Assembly (NCBI GenBank): GCA_021927905.1
Contig: BLLK01000051.1
Location: forward strand, 372,001 to 436,000
Length of the DNA stretch: 64,000 nt
Reading direction: 5' to 3'
From: Chaetoceros tenuissimus
Lineage: Eukaryota; Bacillariophyta; Thalassiosirophyceae; Chaetocerotales; Chaetocerotaceae
In this document: positions 44,085 to 56,784 of the stretch, in pieces
Layout: the number at the start of each line of letters is the position of its first letter
Position numbering within the stretch: position 1 is the first letter of the stretch
The notes under the pieces: generated by a model
Told to the model about the DNA's origin: nothing
Database searches by the model: none
What the model saw: only the letters and a program-made list of their open reading frames with translations
Program-made: the position numbers and the translations under genes

Positions 44085-44288
44085 TCATGTATCCTTTTTT
44101 ATCTCAATGAAACTTCCATTTCTTTCAAAATTTGCATGTATAGTGGCAGTTTGCCATATACAGCCAGTTATGACACCATTTGAATCTGATAGCAGCTTGT
44201 ACCTAAAGTCTCCACATGATTTTTGAACCATGAGGTCTATATACTCTTTGAAGGTGACTTTAGATTCTTCATCAGTCTTCTCACACAT
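44085..44288 (-). mobile_element. MULE transposase-like fragment
   Basis: Frame with VTFKEYIDLMVQKSCGDFRY, LLSDSNGVI and IWQTATIHANFERNGSF, resembling the segment of MULE transposases just before the first catalytic Asp. Partial sister copy at 20,863-21,010. Confidence 0.55.
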
Positions 44289-44649
44289 AATTTGTAATAA
44301 TAGAACATTCCACTATTATTTGTTAAAAAGTTGTACCTTGTTCTTTCTATTGTCTGACAGTAGCAGGTCAAATAATATCACATCAATGAACTATATGCTG
44401 TAGAATCTTATCAATGTAGTCAGAGGCAAACCAGAGCCTACTGTGAGACTAACAATTGGAGTATCTCTTATAGTCTGGATGTAAAGCATCATCTCAAGAC
44501 AGAATATTTCCCTCTAATCCATGTATTGGTCCAATCCATGAACCTGTGGAGACCCAACCATTGAGTTACATTCCAGTTCTCCAAAGTCTTCAGGAAAACA
44601 GAGCATTTTTCTTTACATTGCCATGATCCCCAGCATAGACAATATTTAT

Positions 44650-44815
44650 ATCTTTAATTTCAGATTTGATCATCAAAGGCAAAGAGACAAGGAATGACTT
44701 GTTTCTCTTCTTGTAGAAACTTATCCTCAGTTGTGGATCCAAAAATACCTTGGAGTTGATAGAATGACTACAGAGAATGCAACACTTTGGGTAAATGATT
44801 AAATTGTGCAGAAAT
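44650..44815 (+). pseudogene. Second copy of the 33.7-kb unknown remnant
   Basis: HQRQRDKE, SLLVETYPQLW and KYLGVDRMTTENAT align with 33,760-33,920. Broken. Confidence 0.5.
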
Positions 44816-45286
44816 GAGTTGCAGAAAAAAGTCTCTTTCCTTTCATCTGCATGGTCATGAAGGCACCAATTTTACAAGAAAGTATATGGATAATCATGTC
44901 AATTCCAAAGTTTCTACTCTGACTGCAGCCAACTAAAAACTTGCTAGTTAGAATGACCTTGTGATGCAAGAAAGGAAGTAGCTTTGTTTGAAAAAGTTCA
45001 AGAAATCAAGAGAGTAACAATACATTTTGTTGCTATTATAAAGCAAAAAGAGCTTCATGCAACACTAGCATCTTGGAATCAGTTTTATTCTTTTTGTTCT
45101 GGCATAGACAAATATCAGTGTTATGAAGAAAACAAGTAACACACCCTTGAAGGTATATAGCTGATCACTTAGCTGCTCACTGTTTGGAAGGGCACCAAAT
45201 AGATTGTTTCAAGAATCTTCTGTATGAAGCTAAGACTTAACAAGAGAGTAGCACAAAATGTAGTGTTCCAATCAATGCTTAATGTG

Positions 45287-45660
45287 TTAGCAAACAAGAC
45301 TCTGAGGTATCTTTCTGCTTCCTATGGTTGCAAGTGCTTTATGCATATTTTCTGCTGAGTTTGATTGTATGGTTGCAGTAGGACTTCCCCTGGATTGTCT
45401 TCTATTGTCTTGAGGCTGACTCTGTCTGTAGAATTGTTTTGGATAAAACCCAACTTTACATTTTGGTAGGCTGTGGTCTCCACCTGATACATTTAGTAGG
45501 TTGTGCCACTTTTGCAATACATCCTCCACCAGTGGTATTGTGTCTTGAGCAACGTTAGAATGTAATAGGATCGTATCAATCTGATCTTCGATGAATCCGC
45601 CGCCATGTCTAGTCAGTGCATCTTCACCATTTGGATGGTGTAGTGTGCATCCCACAGTTG
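45287..45660 (-). mobile_element. Retroelement RT-region fossil
   Basis: The frame contains HGGGFIEDQIDTILLHS, KWHNLLNVSGGDHSLPKCK and a Gln/Arg-rich tail. It matches the piece near 40,430 and the FVDD...W...L..SGG..ALSKC context of diatom copia-type RT. Old and partial. Confidence 0.6.
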
Positions 45661-46179
45661 TCTTTTCATGGATGTTTTTTAATGCTCCTAGTTGATCATT
45701 CCCTCCTTGAGGTCCTTCACTGTTGCCTTGTCCATATCCACCAATATTGTTTTCCTGTGTGTAAGTGAAGCTCTTCTGTCATATTCTTGCTGTGCGTACT
45801 GATCTCTTCATCCTATGGAGTGTTGCTACCACCAAGGCACCTAGTTCCTTCAGCATTCCTTTGGACTCTTGGATGATCTTTACTACTTCTTGTCTCAATA
45901 GGTCGAACTGTGACCTTGAGCATGCAAGGTTTCCCTTTGTTTCAGGCTGTTCAATGTTAACCTTTCTTGGCTTAAGCATATCTTCTTTTATTACAGGATA
46001 ACTTGCAAGAAACACAATCCTGGCATTTTTTGAACATAAGTATTCTAAACCAAGATCCATATAAAATTTACTATTTTCCACTGAGATGCTTTTTTTTCCT
46101 GCCACATGTGTTTGTCTCATAGACTTTCCCTTAGTGCATATGTAGATTGTGAATTTCCTCTAGATTTTCATAATTAATA

Positions 46180-46245
46180 AAAGGCAGAAACAGGAAGTAC
46201 AGAGAATGTAAACGAAAAGATAGAAATGGGAAGACAAGAAGAAAT
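46180..46245 (-). promoter_or_regulatory. Weak C/T tract module
   Basis: Plus-strand purine runs (AAAAGGCAGAAACAGGAAG and GATAGAAATGGGAAGACAAG) match the reverse complement of the module consensus, with more divergence. Confidence 0.45.
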
Positions 46246-46691
46246 TATCAATAACTGGATTTGTACATTATTAGTATTGCAATGCATCTGAGTCTGTCAG
46301 GGCAATAAAAGCAATGGATCTAATTAAGAGAACATCTCAAAGATTCTGTGTTTTGAAAGATTCAGATTAGTTTTCTGATTTTCTTCTATCAAGAAGAGGA
46401 AAGAACAGTGCAACATTTCTATCTGCTATGGGTTATGGTAACTACTGGTCTGCACTGACATATCTTTACACAATGTGTGGGATTACGAAGACAGAGGAAT
46501 TTGACTAATGTGTTAGTAGGAGCATGAAAGGCCTGCCAACAGATCTATCTGTTGGTTTGGATGTTCATGTAAAGGAACTTGTTTATGAAAGATGTCACTG
46601 GACAAAGGTACCAAGCAAAAAAGATAAAAAAACAAAACAAAGATGTACAAAGAATCTTCAATTTAACAAAAGAAACCCAATTTGTTAGTAA

Positions 46692-46880
46692 TCTTATATA
46701 TATCCCTTTCTTTTATCTTTTATTTCACTATGTTTTCTTCTCCTTCTTTCTACTTTATTTCTATTATTATGTATCCATCTGCCTAGCCAACTTAGAAGTG
46801 GGGGCTAATCATTGCACACACATCTTTTTCAACCCCCATCAGAGAAACCTCATCAATGGTTGTTGCTCTTTACATAGATG
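46692..46880 (+). promoter_or_regulatory. TATA/C-T tract module with leader
   Basis: TATATATCCCTTTCTTTT is followed by C/T runs, then ATGTATCCATCTGCCTAGC and CCCCCATCAGAGAAACCTCA. The leader matches 61,520-61,640, the 5' flank of the GT-B-like gene, over more than 100 bp. It runs straight into an RT fossil. Confidence 0.7.
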
Positions 46881-47160
46881 ACAGTTTTGGGATATGGATT
46901 CCACAAGATGATACTCCTAACATCCATCTTGATGAATTCAAAATGACAATGGCAAGCTATGGTATAGATCATCCTTTCTTTGCACAAAATGGACTTCAGC
47001 CACTTCAATGGGAGTTTAGTTCTCTTGATACCTCTGCCATTTTCCTTCATTTAAATATCTCCATCAAGAATAGAAAAATAGCAACAAAAATATATGAGAA
47101 AGACTTGAACCTATACCTGTATATCCCACCACACTCATACCTAGTGCCTTAGATCTAGAA
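46850..47160 (+). mobile_element. Retroelement RT fossil
   Basis: VVALYIDDSFGIWIPQDD carries the RT catalytic YIDD motif. DLNLYLYIPPHSYL further on is typical of a group of RTs found in diatoms and other protists (Penelope-like or similar). The family is not settled. Only the second half of an RT remains. Confidence 0.65.
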
Positions 47161-47389
47161 GATGATGGTTTTCAGTTTACTTGCACCTGTGAGATATTCC
47201 ATGTTGAAGGATCATGTTTTGCAACTAAACTTTTTGGTTGGATTCTATTAGACTGTAAACTAGAGCAAGATTATTTACCACATCAGACACAAGGATAAGA
47301 TAAGGAAAAAGAAATATTTCTATTGCATTCAATTGATTGACTCCAGTAGGCAGGTTTGATTTGATGAGTTATAACTAATTTTTACTTAT

Positions 47390-47475
47390 ATATATCCTAT
47401 TCTTTTCTTCCCCTTTCTATCTTTATTTCGCCATCTTTTTCCCCCCTTTCCTTCTATTTTATTTGCATTTTTACA
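47390..47475 (+). promoter_or_regulatory. TATA/C-T tract module
   Basis: TATATATATCCTATTCTTTTC, then TTCCCCTTTCTATCTTTA and CCCCCCTTTCCTTC, then a frame opens at 47,463. Confidence 0.65.
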
Positions 47476-48403
47476 TATCTACATATCTACAAACCTTCCT
47501 TGGAAGAATCCAAAATTGCTATCTTGATTGCACCCATATATGTCTTGAATCTTGCCTAGAATCTACTAATTATACATCTGCAAATATACTTTGTAGCAAA
47601 TTTATGCAGAGGCACCCTACTCCGAAACCAAATGGAGATACGGTCCTTGATTACCTCTTCAATGCTACAAGAGTTACCAAGAAGCTAATCGATGAGAACA
47701 CTTGGTCCTGTGCTATCCCAAAGCACCACAACAAGTCCTCTAAGCAGAAAACCAAGAAGCACAAAGCTGACAACAACATTGCAGCTTTCCCTGCTTCTGC
47801 CAAGAAAATGAAGCAAGATGAAGCAAGAGCTAGAAGCCAAAATCAAATCACAAGCAAATACAATTACTCAGCTTAAAAGCAAGAATGCACTTGTTGCTGG
47901 GAAACAAAAAGAGAGACCTACCAAGACCAAGCCTGGTAAACCTCCAGCTGCAAGCAAGCACCAACTATCTGAAATTTCTGGAAGGAAATGATCTAGACAA
48001 TCATGACACTGATAGACAAGAGAAACTCTGGATGATTGATTTGAAAAAGGATTCCTTATCTCTTGAAATGAATCATCTGGATAAATTTACTGTTTCCATT
48101 GCACCACTCCACCATTTTGAAGTTAGAGGAACTACAGTGGTTCATGATGAAGAAGGGAAAACCACTTTCAGAGTTGGTGAAGTGATAGTTGTAGGTAAAA
48201 TTTACTTTGATGACAGAGCGTCATCAAAAGATCTTTACACAGACATTGGAGAGGACGAAGACATTGAAAAGGAAATCTGGAGTGTTCCAGAGATTTTGAA
48301 AGGAAACTATCCTGGCTTCCCAAAGAATTTCAAGTTGAGAGTAGAAAGAATCTTTATTCCAACAGAAATCATTAAGGATCATCTAGTTTCAGTTGGAATC
48401 TAA
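47463..48403 (+). pseudogene. Unknown two-part coding remnant
   Basis: The first part (to about 47,876) is Lys-rich (KQKTKKHKADNNIAAF). The second (47,885-48,403, 172 residues) has LSLEMNHLDKFTVSIAPLHH, TTFRVGEVIVVGKIYFDD and FKLRVERIFIPTEII. Part of the second is repeated in decayed form near 60,030-60,110. The two parts lie in different frames. No known family; perhaps a structural or accessory protein of an old element. Confidence 0.45.
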
Positions 48404-48814
48404 AGATGATGGATAATGAGTTCAAAGAGGCTGAGATGGATCATTCAAACATCTGGATTATTATCTAAAACTAATCATAGCTTGCATTTGCCATATTATT
48501 TTTGACATAATTTGCAAATTTTAGCACAAAAAGAGAGAAGGACTGGCACTCTATTTTGATCAAATGTACTGCTCTCTCTTTGGGGCTTCTACATTCATTT
48601 TCAATACTTAAAGCATGAGTTTCCAATGTGTCCATTACAGACTTGAAATCTTTGAGAAATTTGAAAGCTGCATCAAATGAAGAATTGTTGGACTTGCTAT
48701 ATATATTATTTTATATCTCCAAAGGAACAATAACTCAAGATCATTTATTCCCATTCAATGGTATTGAAATATTTGCTCATGATACAACAGCTCCAAGTAA
48801 GGATGCTTAACAAG
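48404..48814. other. Flank of the young copia insertion
   Basis: Decayed A/T-rich DNA. A frame at 48,628-48,810 (LKAASNEELLDLLYILFY) is unassigned. It ends with the ACAAG target duplication at 48,810-48,814. Confidence 0.4.
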
Positions 48815-49530
48815 TACAGAAATATGGACCTCTCGCTAGTCTAACTTAAAGCTAAACTCAGTTCTATCAATCGTATGTCTACTTACTTGGTAAGAAGTAA
48901 ACTATCTAGCTTTGTAAATTGCGTAGACCGATGCAGAACTTGGATGCAGATACAAAGGTTCTCAGTTCCGAGCTTGAGAGTGTTGTGGGCGCTATTAACA
49001 GATCAGAAGCTTCTAGGAACTGCGATTGAACTTGACGATGCGCTGCTTGACTAGTCAGAAGAAGATAGACTTGATGAGAGACCAGAGGAGTAGTAACTAG
49101 AGGAGCTAGTACTACTGCGATTAGTATTAATGAATAGTAAATGCAGAGTGATACAGAAATGTGAATTCTGAAATTATAAACTTAGAAGTAAGAAAATTAT
49201 GACGAGCAAATTTGCAAATATCTAAATAAATCGACGAAGATCAGTGAAATATTCACCAGCATAACCTCAACGCATGCGTTGGAGTCTTATCAGTTCGCTG
49301 AACATACAAGAATAGTAAAATCCACGGTTCCACAAGTCTAGTTGTCTTATCAAAACGCATGAGGCTTAAACAAAACTTTCAAAATTTGCATTCCGAAAGC
49401 ATCGCCAAAAGTCGTAGACATTCCGATAAATTTAGCCAGTCACGGGAAGTTGATTGACGTACTTCAAATAAATTTAGCCAAAGACCATCCAACACATATG
49501 CAGCTAGAGACGTTGCCACGAGAGCCAATT
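48815..49530 (-). repeat. LTR of the young copia element (3' LTR)
   Basis: 716 bp, one difference from 56,064-56,779. On the minus strand it begins AATTGGCTCTCG and ends TTTCTGTA, so the ends are not the usual TG...CA; the target duplication supports these limits. Confidence 0.93.
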
Positions 49531-52500
49531 CTCCCTTCAACGTCGAGACAAATATCAATTTGCAAGTCATACAATTACCAGCCTTGTACCTTGGATCTAA
49601 GATACTCAAAAGTAATTCGATCCAAGCCCTTTGTCAAGTAATCAGCCTCTTGTTCCTTGGTTGGACAGTAGACAATCTCCATCTTATTCTCCTTATCATT
49701 GATGATGGACCAAAAGAAGTGCCAGCGAACAAGATAGTGACGAGTTCTATTGGTCAATCTTTGATCAACAGCAAGAGAAAGAGCAGCAGAATTATCTTCA
49801 TGAGCAGTAGTAACGATCTTGGAGACCGCCATACTCTTAGGAACAGAAAGCTTGGCTACCATTTCTTCCAAAATAGTTTTCACAGGTAGGAGTGCTCTCA
49901 TGGCTAGACTGAGGGAGTAGTACTCTGCTTCAGCAGTAGATAGACAGATGGAAGGCATAAGCTGGGTTTTCCACACCAGAGGACATCCAGAAAGCTTAAT
50001 AACATAGGCTCCACGAGACTTGACGGAAGAAGCAAGAATATGTTGCTCATAGTTATACAGACCAGCGAAATCGGCATCACAGAAACAGTCCAAACGAAGC
50101 TTGTTAGTAGGCTTGATGATTGTACCCTTTCCAATTGTACCCTTTAGATAACGGCAGAGAATCTTTACAGCCTTGGTATGCGATTGCTTTGGATTGTGAG
50201 TAAATCTGCAGATCTGCGACACAGCAAACGCAATATCAGTTCTGGTGTTGGTTGATAAGTAGAGTAACATTCCAGCAACAGAAGGATAGGACCAAGATTC
50301 AGAGAAAGGTTCACCATCAGCATCGATTCCAAGAGGTTCACGGCGACAAGGGACCTTGTTTGGAGCACTATCAGAAAGACCGGTGGTTTCAAGAATCTTC
50401 TTGATCAAACCATCTTGAGTGAGATGAATGTTACCTTGAAGATCTTTATGATACTGAATACCCAAGAACTCAGTGAAAGTTCCCTCAAGAGTAAGCTGGA
50501 AGCCTTTGTCACGCAACTGCTGAATAAATTCATCCAAAACTTGCTTATTTTTGTAAGCAATACCAGTGTCATTGACGTAGAGAACCAAGAAGATATCAGA
50601 CTTGTAGAACAAGCAGTGGTCATACTTGGAGCGTTCGAAACCGAGTTCAATGAAAGCATTGGAGCACATCTCATACCAGAGCTTCGGAGAATAAGTGGCA
50701 CCGTACAAGGACTTCTTCAAACGAAGGCAACAATTGGGTTCACTGGTAGTAAAACCAAGTGGAACTTTCATGAAGGTGTTGTAGGGATTGTCACTTTGGC
50801 AGAAGGCATTGCTGAAGTCAATAGAGCAGGTTTCCCATCCAAGAAGAAGTGAAAGAAGCAGGAAGCAGCGAATAGTAGGATAAGCAACAACAGGAGCGAA
50901 TACATCACCTACAGATTCCATGAGATCACCACGAAGACAGATACGACCTTTGTACTTCTTTACAGTACCATCAGGAGCACGCTTGATTCGAAAGACCCAA
51001 GTGCAAGGAACAACTTTGGCTCCCTTAGGAACGGAAGAAAGAGGGACTTCCTCCCAAACACCATGGCTTTCCAACTCTTCAATCTCTTTCACAGCAGATT
51101 TAATCCATTGCTCACGGTCAGGATGACGCATTGCTTCATGATAAGAGAACAAATCAGGGTCTTTGTTCTTCTTAGAGACGAAGATACCACCATTAGAGAG
51201 ACTAGGAGAGTCATCGATGCATGGAACACCATAAGCAGCAAAGAGATGATGAAAGTGGATTGGAGAAGGAATCAAAGAGGTATAGTATGATTTTCCATAA
51301 GTTGACTGGATGTTCATACGCTCAGGTTGCTTGCTACGACGATTGGAACGGCGCAGAGCTGAAGGAGGATCACTAGAGGATTGCTTAGATACCTTGGATG
51401 GACGAATTGAAGGCTTGGAAGGCTTGGGTTCGAGACCCGAAGTTGACGAAGAATAACCGTCAATTTGAGGAGACTTTGCTTCGATATTTGCACTTGTTGG
51501 AAAAATGTTCGTTTCGAAACTGACATTGGGTCCGAAACTCGCAGCATCGGCAGATCCAGCAGATGATCCAACGGCAACAGAGGACTTTTCACCATCAGTA
51601 TCAGCAGAATTCTCCCTTAAGGACGATGTTGGTGCTGGAGAACTATTGGAAGCAGCAGGAGAACCGACGGAAGTAGGCATTGGAGGCAGACCAGAAGGAG
51701 ATGAAGTAGGCTCATCAGTAGAGGAAATCAGTGGAGTTCTAGGCTTTGCTGATGCAAATCGCTCAAGGATTGCTGAAGTAGTGGCTTCACGATGACGAGC
51801 TTCAACGATGGAATCATTAAGAGCAGAAACAGCTGAGGTATCTAATTCATCATCCCCATAATACTGAAGTTCAGACTTGCCAAACATTTCAATCCACTCT
51901 GGCGAATTGAAATCAGGAAGAGCAGCTGCAGAAGAAGAAACTGTAGCGAACCAATCGTCCATTACAACATGGTACTGAGGTGTGATGGACCCAGATTGCA
52001 AGTTCAGAAGACTGTAAACAGAACTGGCATACTCATCAGCATGTCCAAGGTAGATACACTGGGTGGATCTTGGCTTCCAACGGGGTAACTTCTTACCATT
52101 GGCAAGGGTCTTTTCAAGGACATAAGCTGGGCAGCCGAAGACATGAACATCATGAAGCTTCTCAAGTGGATATCTGGATCTAGTGAAGATGTCAGCAGGA
52201 GAAAGACCAGTGGAAGGGTTCGGCATATGATTCCAGAGCCAAGTTGCTTGCTTGATAGCCATGGGCCAAAGGGAAGAATCAGCGACTTCAGGCCAATGCA
52301 AAGCAGCATGGATCATCATAGCGCGAGCAATGGAGGTGATAGTCTGAATAGAACGTTCAGCTATTGCATTCTGATGATGGGCACCTACTCCTGCAAAAGC
52401 TTGGATCTGGCGGAAATCACTCATGTGTGCAGTAAATTCCTTGCTCGTAAAATACTTGGCATTATCCATTACATACTTCTGAGGGACGACTCCTACATCG

Positions 52501-55500
52501 CGACAAATAGCTTCAAAGTTTGCCTTGGACTCAAGCGTTGCATGTGAGGTCAAGACAGATTGAAATTGAACATCAATGTAGGCGGATGCATGATCAACGA
52601 AGACACAGGCTCCCTTGAATTTGGACTTGTCAGATTCTTTTCCACTGGTGTTGAAACGACGGCCGGGTTGAGAACAGATCATGTGATCTACAGAGATTGC
52701 TTGACCAGGAAGGAGATTGTCTTGCTTTAAGACACCTGGATGATCGGTAACTTTGCCCTTAGAACGCTTAGGTGGAGAACGGACTCGTTGCTTTGCATGG
52801 AGACAAGCTCTACACTTTGGCAATTCAAGAGAAGAGGAACTAGCAGCTCGATGAAGACGCTTAGCAGATTCAGAAACAGCTAGAACACCAGATCCCAAGA
52901 GAAACTTCACACGATCAAAACCAACGTGACCAAGACGGTAATGCCAACGGAGCAGACACTTCTGAGCTTCACTTAGATTTGCATTGGACTCACTGGTAGG
53001 AGTTCCAAAGGCTGCTAGAATGGAACTAGGATCAGGTACTGGAGAAGACTCAGGATCTGGAGCGGCTGGAGGAGCCGGCGAAAAATTTACAGACTTGGAG
53101 GAAGAAGGCTTCTGAGAAGGGCTTGCTCCCTCATTGGTGCACATTGTCAAAAGAAGATTGGACGGCTTGTGGCACGGAACAGCTACTGGCTTGCGCAATG
53201 GATCACCTTGGACTCCCTCTAGCAAGCCATCCTTCTTGATGATGAAGGATTCTTGTAGCTCGTTCCAAAGGACTTGAGTTGACAAGAGACGGACCTCTGA
53301 CTTAGGGATAAAGGCACAAGGAAGCTTGAGGGAACGAAGTGTTCCATCTACTGCAGGGACATACCAGACGACATGACCTTCACCTTCAACTTCATAACGA
53401 CCAGAGGAGTTCAAGCCACCAAGACTCTTACTGGATACAATCTTTCCTACATCGGAACTGAATGAAATGAAGTCATCACGGTTGTTGGAGACACAGCAAG
53501 ATGCACCACTGTCCCAAATCACTGGAAATGAGTTGGTTGGTGGCGGAGTGTTACCGAAAGCATTGAAGAAGGAAGAGAATGATGGAAGCAACAAAGCACG
53601 CTGAGAGGCAGTCAAGCGAGTGACTGGACTATGGACATGATAGCTACTCTGGCAACCACGGCGAGTGTGAACAGGACGAGTGCTGACGAATGAATCAAAG
53701 ACACGGCGATGAGAACGACCTCCACCACAGTGTTGATTTTGAATGACAAACTGTGCAGCATTGTATCTGCGGCGCCAACGCTGTCTTGCACGACGAGCAT
53801 CCAAAGAACAAAAGTTAGTATTCCTCCCTTTGCGATTCATACGGCGAAATCTCCCTTTAACTTGTTTCTTTGGTGGGATGGTATCACCTAGAAGACAACG
53901 TTGGAGCAAGCGATGGAAGCGAAGCTTCTGCTTCTTAGTGAACTGCTGCAGACGACGACGGTAGGAGCGGCTGTACTTTCGACCAGAAGAGGCAGAGCAT
54001 TGGTTGCTCCAAGATTTGGAGTAACGACGCTTACGGAAGAGCAAGAAGATGACTGTACCAATCCACAACGCTGGAGCAATGAAGAAGCATGGGTCTAGAA
54101 TCCACAATGACTTTAGAACTTGGAAAGCTAGAGTCATTGGATCAGCAACAAAAGCAGTAGATTGTAGAGCAACTTGAAAGAGACCAGAAGCATTGGAAGC
54201 AATGATGGAACCACTAAGCAATAGATTCTGGAACAGAGTTGCAAAGAGACCCAAACGATTGCGACCAAGAATGAAAAGACCAAGAGATACCGCTGCAAAG
54301 AATGGAACTACCCAACCAATGACAGGGACTGAAGGAGTAACAATGGAATTGATATCTGCAGCAAGCCAAAGGGATGGATCAAGAGCAGCAGCATAGGTAA
54401 TCTTCTGAGAAGAGGAATCTGATGAACTAGAATCCGACTTGTTACCATGCTGAGCAGTGCCATGAGTCGTAGAGAATCGACTGCACTTCTCACACCAAAA
54501 GAAAGTCTTTCCATTACGCTGAAGAGGCTTGGATACATCCGAAGGACGTTGATATTTCCAACCAGTCTTCTTTCCTTTCTGATTATCACGCTGATTACTA
54601 TTGCCACCATTGCCTTTCTTTCCACGCTTTGTTTTCTTGCCTGACTGCTTCTTCTTTGGACAGTCAGCGGCCCAATGATCCGAAGCTCCACAATTGAAAC
54701 AGACCCCTCCCTCACCGTCTTTGTTAGATTGCTTGAGAGCCAGTAGAATCAATTGAGCAAAGCTCTTGTCTTCAAGACCGGTGGGCTGAGCAAGAAGAGC
54801 TTTCAATGGATCAGTCTTGCCGGTAGCAGGCTGCCAAAGACAAGGGGTAGCATTGTACAAACTTAGAAACTTGCCCTCAACAAAAGTAAGAAGGGATAGT
54901 GGATCCAACTGTTTCTTCTGAAGCGCAAGATTTTGCTCGTACGGCTGAAGATACGCAAGAGGTTGAGTTTCTTTCTCGAGTTCCTCTAACTTGAGACCAA
55001 TTGCAAGTTCAAATGTTTTGTTTGGAGTGGTTTTATTGATCAGCGCTTGCAAAAACTTGACAGAAACGGAACTTTCATAACAACCAACATTGACCAAAGC
55101 TTTGACATGGGGCTGCAGAGCTTGACATAGCTTTGAGATGTTTTCATGCTCATAAGCCTTAGGATCGGCACCAGTGATGATGGTTCTGCGACTCAAGATG
55201 GTATCTTCATTCAGAATGATCGCAGTGGAAAGAAAGTGGATCCAAACAACGGCGAAGCAGTGCTTTGGCTCGATAAGATGACTGAAAGCTTCCTTGGAGG
55301 AGCTGTCAATGGACTTAAAGAAGATGGCTTTCGCCGATTCAGAGTTATCCTTATCCATTTTATCAAAATGATTCTCAGCATAGAAGCAAGCTACTTGAAG
55401 AGCTCTTTCCTTGAAGGTACCAAAACGGGGGTATGCTGACACAACACTGTGCATGGAGACAGAGTTAGTAACGGACTTTAGATCTACGGAGAGATCAGGT

Positions 55501-56063
55501 AGGTAGGTGATGGTATCCAATCCTACTCTCTGGAAGTGCTCGAAGAGTTCCTTGGAAAAGGTATGCATGGCGACGCCTTTCTTGTAGTGCTGAGACTCTG
55601 GCAGAGGCTCCTCGAGAGTCTTCTTGTTCTTTGCCTTGTGGGCATTATCTAAGGTTCTTAGTTGACTATCGTTTTCAACTTCTTTGACGAAGCTTGTCCA
55701 AGTTGCATTGGGTTTGCCACCACTCATATAGGACCAGTCGGCCTTTCCTGGGTAGCTCTCTACTACGGTTCCCATCTTAGGTGTATCAGGCATAGTTACA
55801 GTTGGAGAAGATGACGGATGAGGTGTAATTGGAGGAGGAGGTACTTTTGAAGCAGGTGTTCACGGATTCTCAGAAGTTTTCTCCTGAGATGTGCCTTTCG
55901 CTTGGGCTCCTTTATCGCTCATGATGGAATAGAGTTAAAGAAGCTGTCCAGTATGACACGCGATAGTTCTTCTGTGTTGGCTGAGGAAGCGGAAGCAATC
56001 AGAAGTTAGAAGATCGTTTGCAAGAGGAATTGTTAATCTTTTCTTGAACAAGGTCAGCAACCA

Positions 56064-56779
56064 TACAGAAATATGGACCTCTCGCTAGTCTAACTTAAAG
56101 CTAAACTCAGTTCTATCAATCGTATGTCTACTTACTTGGTAAGAAGTAAACTATCTAGCTTTGTAAATTGCGTAGACCGATGCAGAACTTGGATGCAGAT
56201 ACAAAGGTTCTCAGTTCCGAGCTTGAGAGTGTTGTGGGCGCTATTAACAGATCAGAAGCTTCTAGGAACTGCGATTGAACTTGACGATGCGCTGCTTGAC
56301 TAGTCAGAAGAAGATAGACTTGATGAGAGACCAGAGGAGTAGTAACTAGAGGAGCTAGTACTACTGCGATTAGTATTAATGAATAGTAAATGCAGAGTGA
56401 TACAGAAATGTGAATTCTGAAATTATAAACTTAGAAGTAAGAAAATTATGACGAGCAAATTTGCAAATATCTAAATAAATCGACGAAGATCAGTGAAATA
56501 TTCACCAGCATAACCTCAACGCATGCGTTGGAGTCTTATCAGTTTGCTGAACATACAAGAATAGTAAAATCCACGGTTCCACAAGTCTAGTTGTCTTATC
56601 AAAACGCATGAGGCTTAAACAAAACTTTCAAAATTTGCATTCCGAAAGCATCGCCAAAAGTCGTAGACATTCCGATAAATTTAGCCAGTCACGGGAAGTT
56701 GATTGACGTACTTCAAATAAATTTAGCCAAAGACCATCCAACACATATGCAGCTAGAGACGTTGCCACGAGAGCCAATT
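56064..56779 (-). repeat. LTR of the young copia element (5' LTR)
   Basis: Partner of 48,815-49,530, flanked on the right by ACAAG. Carries the element promoter on the minus strand. Confidence 0.93.
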
Positions 56780-56784
56780 ACAAG

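Larger units (their letters stand above)
48815..56779 (-). mobile_element. Very young, apparently whole Ty1/copia LTR retrotransposon
   Basis: A 7,965-bp element on the minus strand with 716-bp LTRs that differ at one position, and target duplication ACAAG (48,810-48,814 and 56,780-56,784). A primer-binding-like TGGTTGCTGACC follows the 5' LTR and a purine run GAAGGGAG precedes the 3' LTR. One long polyprotein frame (about 2,070 codons, 55,793-49,575) holds, in order, gag, a CCHC knuckle (near residue 362), several predicted membrane helices with a basic stretch (about 488-700), protease (DSGAS near 757), integrase (about 950-1,140), and RT/RNase H (about 1,600-2,060). Integrase before RT defines copia. 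I see no break in the main frame. LTR identity implies very recent insertion. Confidence 0.95.
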
